From positions 1 through 5,619 of the forward strand of contig JAJYWG010000229.1 in the NCBI GenBank assembly GCA_021791615.1: DNA of 5,619 nucleotides, in the 5' to 3' direction. The translations under genes were made by a program, and so were the position numbers. The stretch comes from Actinomycetes bacterium. GTDB lineage: Bacteria > Actinomycetota > Acidimicrobiia > Acidimicrobiales > RAAP-2. The notes under the pieces were generated by a model. That model was given only the letters and a program-made list of their open reading frames with translations, searched no databases and had not been told where the DNA came from. Within the stretch, counting starts at the first letter, position 1. The number at the start of each line of letters is the position of its first letter. This document shows positions 1 to 5,482 of this stretch, one piece after another.

Positions 1-1
1 G

Positions 2-778
2 CCGGACTGGCTCGTCGTCGCGATCAGCCAATCCGGCGTGACGCCAGAAGTCGTCGAGGTGATGCGGCTCGCCGGAGAGTCCGGAAGCTTCACCCTGGCG
101 GTGACGAACGACCTCCACTCGGAGTTGGCCGCCGGTGCCGACGCCGTGTTCTCCCTGGGCGCCGGTCCCGAGCGCGCGATACCCGCCACCAAGACCTACA
201 CGGCCACGCTCGTGGCGCTGGCGCTGGTGGCCGAGACGTTGGGAGACCCGCCGTGGTCCCGGGGGGCGCTCGACGATCTGCCTGGCGCGGTCGCTTCGGC
301 GCTCGACCGCCTCGATGGCCTTGACCGCGCGACCGAGCTGCTTGCCCGAGGCGAGCCGAGCGTCCACCTCGGCCGGGGCTTCCTCTACGGCGCCGCGCTG
401 GAATCGGCGCTCAAGATGCGCGAGATGGCCCGAGTTGTCGCCGACGGCTACGCGCTGGGGGACTTCCTGCACGGGCCTATCGCCGCCACTGGGGAGGGGA
501 CCCAAGCGGTGTGCCACATCGGAGGAGGTGCCACCCGAGACGACGGCTACCAGGTCGTCGCGGCGGTGACGGCCCGAGGCGTGACGACGGTCGTGATCGC
601 GAGCGACGACCGGGGGCCCGAGCTCACGGCCCGCGTGTCGGTCCCGCCCGTCGAAGAGACGTTGGCCGCCGTGCTCCATGCCGTCGCCGGCCAGCGACTC
701 GCCCTCCAGTGCGCGTTGGCGCGCGGCGTCGACCCTGACCACCCGCTGGGCCTGCACAAGGTGACGGCGACGACGTGA
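2..778 (+). CDS. SIS-domain sugar-phosphate isomerase/deaminase, GlmS/NagB-II-like (5' truncated)
   Basis: The reading frame is open from base 2 and its N-terminus lies outside the window; 258 codons are visible, so the GTG at 38 is internal. The first visible residues contain AISQSGVTPE, the sugar-phosphate-binding signature of SIS domains. A GlmS-like AIPATKTYTATLVAL segment follows, matching the GlmS region that ends the first SIS domain. The second SIS domain starts near LGRGFLYGAALESALKMRE (visible residues 123-141). The residues equivalent to the GlmS isomerase set are all present: E134, K138, E141, the His of FLHGP (H157) and the C-terminal Lys of LHKVT (K253). This argues for a working aldose/ketose amino-sugar-phosphate isomerase or deaminase (NagB-II, AgaS or FrlB type) rather than a SIS regulator. 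Whether a glutaminase domain precedes it, as in true GlmS, cannot be seen. The C-terminal ARGVDPDHPLGLHKV resembles stand-alone deaminases more than GlmS. It lies 94 bp ahead of the YhfX gene on the same strand, probably in the same cluster. Confidence 0.9.
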   Translation, partial: PDWLVVAISQSGVTPEVVEVMRLAGESGSFTLAVTNDLHSELAAGADAVFSLGAGPERAIPATKTYTATLVALALVAETLGDPPWSRGALDDLPGAVASALDRLDGLDRATELLARGEPSVHLGRGFLYGAALESALKMREMARVVADGYALGDFLHGPIAATGEGTQAVCHIGGGATRDDGYQVVAAVTARGVTTVVIASDDRGPELTARVSVPPVEETLAAVLHAVAGQRLALQCALARGVDPDHPLGLHKVTATT

Positions 779-810
779 CCTCTTCTGCGATCCGCCGGAC
801 GCCGGAGCGG

Positions 811-831
811 CCCCGGTGCGGCGCACCGGGG
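811..831 (+). terminator. GC-rich hairpin between the SIS gene and yhfX
   Basis: CCCCGGTGC (811-819) and GCACCGGGG (823-831) form a perfect 9-bp stem with a 3-nt loop. It begins 33 bp after the SIS stop codon and ends 41 bp before the YhfX start. No T-tract follows, so it is not a classical intrinsic terminator. It could be a weak terminator or attenuator, or an RNA-processing or stability element between two genes of one transcript. The structure is seen directly; the role is inferred. Confidence 0.35.
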
Positions 832-860
832 GCTACGCATGGCATCCAACGAGCGCCGTC

Positions 861-868
861 GGAGGGAG
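861..868 (+). promoter_or_regulatory. Shine-Dalgarno sequence of yhfX
   Basis: GGAGGGAG ends a few bases before the ATG at 873; the GGAGG core is 7 nt from the start codon. This decides the start: the frame could be extended to a GTG at 816, but that codon lies inside the hairpin at 811-831. The MFLEALRQRNP start also matches the known N-terminus of YhfX proteins. Confidence 0.85.
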
Positions 869-872
869 ACCC

Positions 873-2069
873 ATGTTCTTGGAAGCACTGAGGCAACGCA
901 ACCCCGAGCTGGCCCTCGCCGCCGTCCGGTACCACCAAGACCAGGTGATCGCTCCCAACACGTACCTCTTCGACCTGGACACGATCGGCCGGAACGCTGC
1001 CCGGTTCCACGAGGCGGCATCCTCCCTGGGTCTGTCCGAGTACTTCATGGCGAAGCAGTACGGGAGGAACCCCGACGTGAGCCGAGCCGCGATCAAAGCA
1101 GGCATGGCGAAGGCGGTGGCCGTGGACCTCCAGTGCATGGCGGCTCACGGCCGTCACGGCATCCCGGTCGGCCATGTCGGGCACCTCGTGCAGCCGGCCC
1201 GCAGCAGCGAGGACGCCGTCGTCGCGGCGACACCCGAAGTCGTGACCGTGTTCGACGTCGACTGTGCCCGGCGGATCGGAGCAGCCGCCCGGGCGCGCGA
1301 GCGAACCCAGGACGTCCTGCTCCGGGTGAGCGACCCGGGGGACACCTTCTACTTCGGTCACGCCGGGGGGTTCCTCCTCTCCGACGTCGAGTCGGCGGCC
1401 GAGGCGGTGGAGGCCGTGGACGGCGTGCGGGTCGTCGGCGTGACCACGTTTCCGTGCCTGCTCGGCAACCCAGACACCAAGAAGGTGGAGCCGACGCACA
1501 ACCTGGGCACGTTGGTCGAGGCGGCCGAACGGCTCCGCAAGGCTGGCCATGCCATCGAGCAGGTCAACGCGCCAGGGACGAATTCGACGAGCACGCTCGA
1601 GCTGCTCGCACGGTTGGGGGCCACCCATGTGGAGCCCGGCAATGCGCTGCACGGCACGACCCCCGCCACCGTGTTTGACCCCGACGCGGGCGAAGTGCCG
1701 GCCGTCGTGTACCTGAGCGAGGTCGGCCACTTCGTGGGCGACGACGCCTATGCGTTCGCCGCCGGGTACTACGTCGACAAGGTTCTTGGCGGCTACCCGC
1801 TGCGGGCGCTCGTCGGGCGGGACGGCACGGCATTGGAGCGCGCACTCGGCGTGCGCGTGGCGCCCGACGGTGCCATCCACTACTACTGCGTGCTCCCCGA
1901 CGCCCGGAAGGCAGGCGTGGAGGTCGGTGACAGCGTCGTGCTGTGCTTCCGCCCTCAGGTTTTCGTGACGAGGGGGCGTACCCAGGCCCTTGCGGGCATC
2001 CACGGAGCGGCGACTAGCGTCCTAGCCCGGTACGACGGCGAGGCTCACCCCCAGGACCTCCTGGGCTGA
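873..2069 (+). CDS. yhfX: YhfX-family PLP-dependent enzyme (alanine racemase-like, fold type III)
   Basis: The protein has 398 residues; E. coli YhfX is about 387. Resemblance, judged from memory, runs end to end: N-terminal MFLEALRQRNPEL, the YFMAKQYGRNP segment (57-67), HVGHLVQP (91-98), TTFPCLL (191-197), VNAPGTNSTST (231-241), THVEPGNALHGTTP (251-264), and a C-terminal VVLCFRPQVFVTRGR plus GIHG. Lys61 in AKQYGRNP is the expected Schiff-base lysine for PLP at the start of the TIM barrel. The family is annotated as an amino-acid racemase or related PLP enzyme; in E. coli it sits in the poorly understood yhf operon, and its physiological substrate is not settled as far as I know. A soluble cytoplasmic location is expected, since no signal peptide or membrane segment is seen. 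The upstream SIS-domain gene suggests a role in degrading an amino-sugar or glycated or modified amino-acid compound, which is inference. It converges with the PIN-like gene. Confidence 0.92.
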   Translation: MFLEALRQRNPELALAAVRYHQDQVIAPNTYLFDLDTIGRNAARFHEAASSLGLSEYFMAKQYGRNPDVSRAAIKAGMAKAVAVDLQCMAAHGRHGIPVGHVGHLVQPARSSEDAVVAATPEVVTVFDVDCARRIGAAARARERTQDVLLRVSDPGDTFYFGHAGGFLLSDVESAAEAVEAVDGVRVVGVTTFPCLLGNPDTKKVEPTHNLGTLVEAAERLRKAGHAIEQVNAPGTNSTSTLELLARLGATHVEPGNALHGTTPATVFDPDAGEVPAVVYLSEVGHFVGDDAYAFAAGYYVDKVLGGYPLRALVGRDGTALERALGVRVAPDGAIHYYCVLPDARKAGVEVGDSVVLCFRPQVFVTRGRTQALAGIHGAATSVLARYDGEAHPQDLLG

Positions 2070-2111
2070 CGCCGTGCGATCGGGCTCGTGCGGTCAGGCT
2101 CGCTCGAGTTC

Positions 2112-2135
2112 GAACGAGGTGAGCTCGCCTCGTTC
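2112..2135. terminator. Dyad between convergent genes, likely bidirectional terminator
   Basis: A 24-bp palindrome centred on GAGCTC. The arms 2112-2123 and 2124-2135 pair at 11 of 12 positions, and the remaining pair (T2120/G2127) can form a G-U wobble in the + strand RNA. It begins 42 bp after the yhfX stop codon and lies 73 bp beyond the stop of the convergent PIN-like gene, inside a 139-bp spacer. There is no long T-run on either side, as is common in GC-rich genomes. Position and symmetry support shared termination. Confidence 0.55.
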
Positions 2136-2208
2136 TGCGGTCATTCCCGGAGGAGCGCCTCGTGTCAAGGGGCCTCGGTCGTCGAGGGGGCACTGTGGTC
2201 GATCTGGC

Positions 2209-3276
2209 TCATCGTTCGTCGCCGCTGAGTCGATCGAGAAGGTCCCGGCGATTGCTGAGCACCGTTGCATACTCGGGTTCATTGAACCTCGCCTGGCGGA
2301 GGGCGCCGCAGACCTCCTTGTCCGTAACGACGACGTCGCAGGATGGAACGGCGAGCGCCAGTGCTTCGATGTCGCGGAGGTCGCTGACCTTCCAGGTGTG
2401 TGTCGCGTTCTTGTAGTAGACCATCCGAACCGCGACCGCGACCTTGCGACTGGGCATGGACATGGCGATGTCGGTGAGAACGTCTTTGCTCACCGTGACC
2501 TTCCTAGCGAACTCGTACTTGTCGTCGTCGCCGGCGGCGTATTGGATGGCGTCGCTGAACGACTGCCGAATCTCGCCGGCCAGCTCACGCGCGATGACTG
2601 CATCTCGCAGTCCCGCTCTGAGGGACGGGTTGGTCTTGAGGTTGTCGACGAAGATGCAGATTCCGGCAAGGGCCTCTTCCGCGGCGTCGCGGTCACCGTA
2701 GACGTTGAAGCAAGGAACCTGACGAGACTCGGCGAGCGCGGCCCGCTCGAACATGGCGTTAGCCTGGGCGATCAGGTCGCTCACCCCTTCATCGCCAAGC
2801 TGGTGACGTAGCCGCGCCTGGGCTTCAGGGGGCCCGTCCAGTGCGAGGTGGCCGGGTTCCCCGTGCGCGAAGCCGAATCCTCGCCCGATCCTGGGCGATC
2901 TCCGGATGGTCCAGGGGCGGCCGAAGCGGGCCTGAAGCTGCTCATCGATCTCCTCCGCGAGGACGATGGAGGTGGGAGCGAGCGCCCAGAAGTCCGACAG
3001 TTCCTCCATGGCGTCGGCCGCCTCCGTGGTCAGTCGGTCGCGGGGGTTCTCCCGCAACTCCATGTAGTGGATGGCAAACAATGGCAGCACAACCGCGCCT
3101 GCCGCCCGCAGCGCCCGGAGCTTGGCGAGCAGATCGGCGTCGACTGCGCTGGCTGATCGACGCGCCATCGCCTTTCCGAGGGCGTACCAGTGATTCATAT
3201 CGAGGTACACGACCAGCGGGCGCGCCTGAGAACCATCTCGTTCCGATCGTGTCGAGCCATTGGCCTCTGCCGTCAT
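2209..3276 (-). CDS. PIN-like domain nuclease, stand-alone, uncharacterised
   Basis: A 355-residue protein starting at the ATG at 3276. The N-terminal strand VVYLDMNHW carries Asp26, the usual first metal ligand of PIN-like folds, and is followed by a helix. YMELRENP (E73) offers a second acidic ligand. The C-terminal block DLRDIEALALAVPSCDVVVTDKEV (299-322, with D302, D314 and D319) has the form of the last PIN motif, an acidic helix then a strand ending in DVVVTDK. About 225 mostly helical residues separate E73 from D302, so this is a PIN-like protein with a large insertion rather than a compact VapC of about 130 residues. It likely cuts RNA with divalent metal in the cytoplasm; the target is unknown. 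The same frame runs open upstream to 3720, but that stretch is Arg/Pro-rich and lacks protein-like patterns, so the ATG just before the first conserved strand is preferred. No Shine-Dalgarno precedes it. It is convergent with yhfX and divergent from the HEPN-like gene. I do not recognise a named family. Confidence 0.75.
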   Translation of the reverse strand: MTAEANGSTRSERDGSQARPLVVYLDMNHWYALGKAMARRSASAVDADLLAKLRALRAAGAVVLPLFAIHYMELRENPRDRLTTEAADAMEELSDFWALAPTSIVLAEEIDEQLQARFGRPWTIRRSPRIGRGFGFAHGEPGHLALDGPPEAQARLRHQLGDEGVSDLIAQANAMFERAALAESRQVPCFNVYGDRDAAEEALAGICIFVDNLKTNPSLRAGLRDAVIARELAGEIRQSFSDAIQYAAGDDDKYEFARKVTVSKDVLTDIAMSMPSRKVAVAVRMVYYKNATHTWKVSDLRDIEALALAVPSCDVVVTDKEVCGALRQARFNEPEYATVLSNRRDLLDRLSGDER

Positions 3277-3282
3277 GCCGCA

Positions 3283-3288
3283 ATTATC
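3283..3288 (-). promoter_or_regulatory. Possible -10 element of the PIN-like gene (leaderless start)
   Basis: On the - strand GATAAT (3288 to 3283) matches the -10 consensus at 5 of 6 positions. It is followed by TGCGGC and then the ATG at 3276, so transcription would begin at the start codon itself. This fits the absence of a Shine-Dalgarno. No convincing -35 is seen at the expected spacing. Confidence 0.4.
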
Positions 3289-3322
3289 GGTCGTCGATAG
3301 CTCGAACCTCCCGGACAAGCGG

Positions 3323-3491
3323 CTATGCCGCGGCCTCCGGTGCAGACGATGAGCGCGCCGGGACGTCGAGGCGGGCATAGAGCGCGTCCGGCGGGATATC
3401 GCCCACAGAGCGGGCACCTCAACCTCGATGATGATGCCGTCCGGTCCGCTCCGGTACTGGTGAGGGGGAGGCTTCGTCGTTCCGACACCAT
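3323..3491 (-). pseudogene. Possible frameshifted small ORF upstream of the PIN-like gene
   Basis: On the - strand an AGGAGG (3501-3496) precedes an ATG at 3491 (reading MVSERR), with an in-frame GTG directly after. Protein-like sequence then continues in two other frames: PPPHQYRSGPDGIIIEVE, then ARSVGDIPPDALYARLDV with an Ala/Ser-rich tail ending at TAG (3325-3323). Joining them requires losing one base twice, near 3473 and near 3420 (a GAGG-TGCC that would read through as GAGGGTGCC). The product would be about 55 residues. The stop is 46 bp before the PIN-like start on the same strand, the usual place for an antitoxin or small partner. I do not recognise the family. It may be a decayed gene, a sequencing error in an intact gene, or a chance reading in GC-rich DNA. 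Confidence 0.3.
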
Positions 3492-3666
3492 GGGACCTCC
3501 TGTTCCACCACCCAAGGACTGGTCGAGCGCTCCGGACGAGGACCTTCTTCATCGTCGCCGGTGCCGCCGCGAGACAGCGCGCGCCGACCCGGCGTTCGGT
3601 GTCAGGAACAAGCGCCGGGCCGTGCGCGGATAGGGGATGTGCGGCACAGGCGCCGGCATAGACCGC

Positions 3667-3718
3667 GTCGTCCCTTCGTCCAGAGGCACGCCGAACTGCT
3701 CGTGCCAGTGGTGACGAC
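3667..3718. repeat. Nested inverted repeats upstream of the HEPN-like gene
   Basis: GTCGTC (3667-3672) pairs with GACGAC (3713-3718). Inside, GGCACG (3685-3690) pairs with CGTGCC (3701-3706) around a 10-nt loop. The two 6-bp stems are separated by unpaired stretches of 12 and 6 nt. The structure ends 26 bp before the ATG at 3745 and overlaps the proposed -35, so it could be an operator. Short stems of this kind also arise by chance. Confidence 0.25.
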
Positions 3719-3740
3719 ATGACACACGATTCGCTAGATT
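3711..3740 (+). promoter_or_regulatory. Candidate promoter of the HEPN-like gene
   Basis: GTGACG (3711-3716) and TAGATT (3735-3740), 18 bp apart, each match the -35 and -10 consensus at 4 of 6 positions. The -10 ends 4 nt before the ATG at 3745, so the transcript would start at or within a base or two of the start codon. No Shine-Dalgarno precedes that ATG. Spacing is slightly tight for a leaderless start. Confidence 0.35.
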
Positions 3741-3744
3741 GTTC

Positions 3745-5148
3745 ATGGCCGGCCCAGCCGTTGAAACGACTACAGGCGATGACTCGGTGAGCCCAGAGTT
3801 GGTACCCGAATTGACAGAAGACGAGTTTCCGGACACGAAGACCTTGGACGCGCTGTCCACGCCGGATCCGGCCTCGCTCAAGACGGCGCCCCTAACGTTT
3901 CCAGGCCCGTGGACAGATCCGGACGTCGCGGCCCGCTCTCACCAGTTGGCTATCGCTCGCGCTGTCCTTGTCGACGAAGTCCCTGAACAAACTCAAAAGC
4001 TCTTCGCCCGGGTCCGTTCCATCTACACCTACGGCATCTTCTCGTACGAATTGTTCACCGTCGCGGCGGATACGTCGTGGCTCGTACTCGACCATGCCCT
4101 TGGTGAACGTTTCGTGTCGTTCTACGACGGCAACATTCCACTGGTGCGATCGAGCTCGGGAGCACGACGAACCCTCCCCGTCCCGAACTTCCAGGCTATT
4201 TACGACACATTGACTAAGTGGTGGCGCAAGGGATCGAACTCAGATCCGTGGTGCGTCGAACTTCGATCAACTGGACAACCGTTACGCGTGAGCCCGTCGA
4301 TGAGGGGCCTGTTCGACTGGGCACGCGCCGAGCAGCTTCTCCATGGTCAGCGAAACCGGCTCCTCGAAACAATCTTCCCAAAGCTCCGCGTCTACGCGGC
4401 ACATCCCGGATACCACCTACAGACACCGGGATCGGCAGCTCGTGATCTGAATGACGTCGCCGACCTCATAAATCACCTGTGGGGACGAACGGTGCCAGGT
4501 GGCCGGCTGTACCCAGCTCCAGTCGGGCGAGAAGTCCTCGTGATCGGCTGGTCAGGAACCGACTCCGTGGTCGAGATCCCCGGAACGACGTTCATGCTCG
4601 AGACACCGACCCACTCGCCGGTGGGGCCGTCGGATTCGTACATCGTCATTCGCGGCGTTCGCTTCGACGATCGGTTCTACGAGTACGACGCTAGCTGGGA
4701 GTCAACGGCCTACCCCACGGAGCTTCTCTTTGGTCCGGCCGACGCACAAGGAGTCCGTTCGTGGCTGACGGCGAGCGACCCTCAGCCGGACTACGTCGAA
4801 TTTCTGGACCGGCTCTTTGTAATGCGGACGCATGCGGGACGTGTCTCCCTACCTCGCCGCCCAGGAGTTGCGCTGGCCTTGCCAGGGGCACGCCGCGAGG
4901 GCACATGGTGGCTCGTCCGTGCCGATCACCCGCTGGATGCGTTCAATCACGTCCGGCATCTCAACGCCGGCACTAGCTGCAAACCCGGATCAGAGCACGG
5001 CTGTCTCATCGAGCAGGTCTTCACGGGCACATTCGAAGCACTGAAGGAGGAACTGGCGAAACTCGGAATCACCGAGGCGGAGCCGCTGAACACAACTCGT
5101 CTTCCGGGTCGAGGCTGGCTGGCCCCCGACGTTGAACCACCGTTCTAG
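3745..5148 (+). CDS. Uncharacterised protein with HEPN-like region (Rx4H) and unknown C-terminal domain
   Basis: The protein has 467 residues from the ATG at 3745; a TTG two codons earlier is less likely. Residues 1-60 are acidic and Pro/Thr-rich and probably disordered. Residues about 65-127 form helices rich in aromatics (LFARVRSIYTYGIFSYELF). After a linker, a second helical block (about 185-247) contains FPKLRVYAAHPGYH, with R215-x4-H220, the spacing of the catalytic Rx4-6H motif of HEPN RNases. The residue after Arg is Val rather than the usual polar Asn/Asp/His, so activity is uncertain. Residues 250-467 look like a beta-rich domain of unknown type, with WWLVRADHPLDAFNHVRHL and two Cys (C412, C420) near the end. 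No signal peptide or membrane helix is seen. Local G+C falls to about 53% at 4201-4260, well below the metabolic genes, which hints at transfer. Divergence from a PIN-like nuclease gene suggests an RNA-targeting defence or toxin context; this is inference. The frame is well supported; the function is not. Confidence 0.8.
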   Translation: MAGPAVETTTGDDSVSPELVPELTEDEFPDTKTLDALSTPDPASLKTAPLTFPGPWTDPDVAARSHQLAIARAVLVDEVPEQTQKLFARVRSIYTYGIFSYELFTVAADTSWLVLDHALGERFVSFYDGNIPLVRSSSGARRTLPVPNFQAIYDTLTKWWRKGSNSDPWCVELRSTGQPLRVSPSMRGLFDWARAEQLLHGQRNRLLETIFPKLRVYAAHPGYHLQTPGSAARDLNDVADLINHLWGRTVPGGRLYPAPVGREVLVIGWSGTDSVVEIPGTTFMLETPTHSPVGPSDSYIVIRGVRFDDRFYEYDASWESTAYPTELLFGPADAQGVRSWLTASDPQPDYVEFLDRLFVMRTHAGRVSLPRRPGVALALPGARREGTWWLVRADHPLDAFNHVRHLNAGTSCKPGSEHGCLIEQVFTGTFEALKEELAKLGITEAEPLNTTRLPGRGWLAPDVEPPF

Positions 5149-5161
5149 GGTTTCGGACCCT
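5147..5161 (+). terminator. Short hairpin at the stop codon of the HEPN-like gene
   Basis: AGGGT (5147-5151) and ACCCT (5157-5161) form a 5-bp stem with a UUCG-containing loop that overlaps the stop codon. No T-run follows. It may be a weak terminator or a 3'-end stabiliser. Confidence 0.25.
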
Positions 5162-5304
5162 CTCCACGGCGACAGGGCGGATTCGATGACGGCCCCAGCT
5201 CGTAGGCGCACCACCGACGCGTGACCCGGTCCCGGCGATAGAGGGCACCATCAGTGGGGATGGCTGCCGCGTGTTATGGGGCAGCGCCCGCAGGAGCGAC
5301 CTCC

Positions 5305-5338
5305 GTCAGGATCGCGGTGGATCCAGCGTGATCCTGAC
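5305..5338. repeat. 34-bp near-perfect palindrome
   Basis: Perfect 9-bp arms GTCAGGATC (5305-5313) and GATCCTGAC (5330-5338) flank a concentric 8-bp palindrome TGGATCCA (5318-5325). All share the same centre between 5321 and 5322. Counting the inner bases, 15 of 17 half-site positions pair. GGATC also recurs at 5309, 5319 and 5341, and as GATCC at 5321 and 5330. It lies 157 bp after the HEPN-like stop and 145 bp before the next start. It could be a regulator binding site, a transcript-end hairpin (no T-run) or a recombination-type site. Confidence 0.6.
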
Positions 5339-5470
5339 TGGGATCTGCACCACAGCCGTCCAGCGCGACGCCATCCACGCCCGGACGGCGAAGCCGCACG
5401 TGCTGGAGGCGCTCGCGGGCCCATGTGCACCACTCCCAAAGCCTCCACCTGTCGACCGTCATAGCCGCCC

Positions 5471-5476
5471 TACCGT
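5471..5476 (+). promoter_or_regulatory. Candidate -10 element for the gene at 5483 (leaderless)
   Basis: TACCGT fits the actinobacterial TAnnnT -10 form and is separated by exactly 6 nt from the ATG at 5483. Transcription would therefore start at the A of the start codon. No Shine-Dalgarno is present in the preceding bases, and no good -35 is seen. Confidence 0.4.
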
Positions 5477-5482
5477 TGACGC

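Larger units (their letters stand above)
3277..3744. other. 468-bp divergent intergenic region
   Basis: This spacer separates the starts of the PIN-like (-) and HEPN-like (+) genes. Several overlapping short ORFs exist but none is intact and convincing. It holds a probable broken small ORF on the - strand (3323-3491), a nested stem structure (3667-3718) and promoter-like elements at both edges. It is long enough to carry regulation for both genes. Confidence 0.6.
5149..5482. other. 334-bp intergenic region, no convincing gene
   Basis: Small ORFs exist on both strands (for example 5274-5462 on the - strand, 62 codons), but their products lack protein-like patterns and overlap one another. The notable content is the 34-bp palindrome at 5305-5338 and the promoter-like element before 5483. 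No tRNA, CRISPR or insertion-sequence end is recognised here. Confidence 0.55.

Noticed and set aside
816..872. N-terminal extension of YhfX to a GTG at 816
   Set aside because: The GTG lies in a hairpin, has no SD, and the extra residues do not belong to the family N-terminus; the ATG at 873 has a GGAGGGAG.
624..2003. A 459-codon open frame on the - strand opposite the SIS and YhfX genes
   Set aside because: It is a GC-rich antisense shadow: its product is His/Arg/Gly-rich without recognisable blocks, while the + strand encodes clear SIS and YhfX signatures.
2074..2811. A 245-codon + strand frame beginning just after the yhfX stop
   Set aside because: It is antisense to the PIN-like gene, which carries coherent acidic motifs; the + strand product has no recognisable motif and no SD.
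3277..3720. N-terminal extension of the PIN-like protein by about 148 residues
   Set aside because: The added sequence is mostly Arg/Pro-rich and low in protein-like pattern, and the first PIN strand begins just after the ATG at 3276.
3667..3720. Resemblance of CCTTCGTCCAGAGGC to the start of a tRNA
   Set aside because: No anticodon arm, T-loop (GGTTCRANNCC) or proper acceptor pairing follows; only two short stems are present.
5274..5462. A 62-codon - strand ORF divergent from the membrane-protein gene
   Set aside because: Its SD is weak, it includes the whole palindrome, other frames here are equally open, and its product resembles nothing I know.
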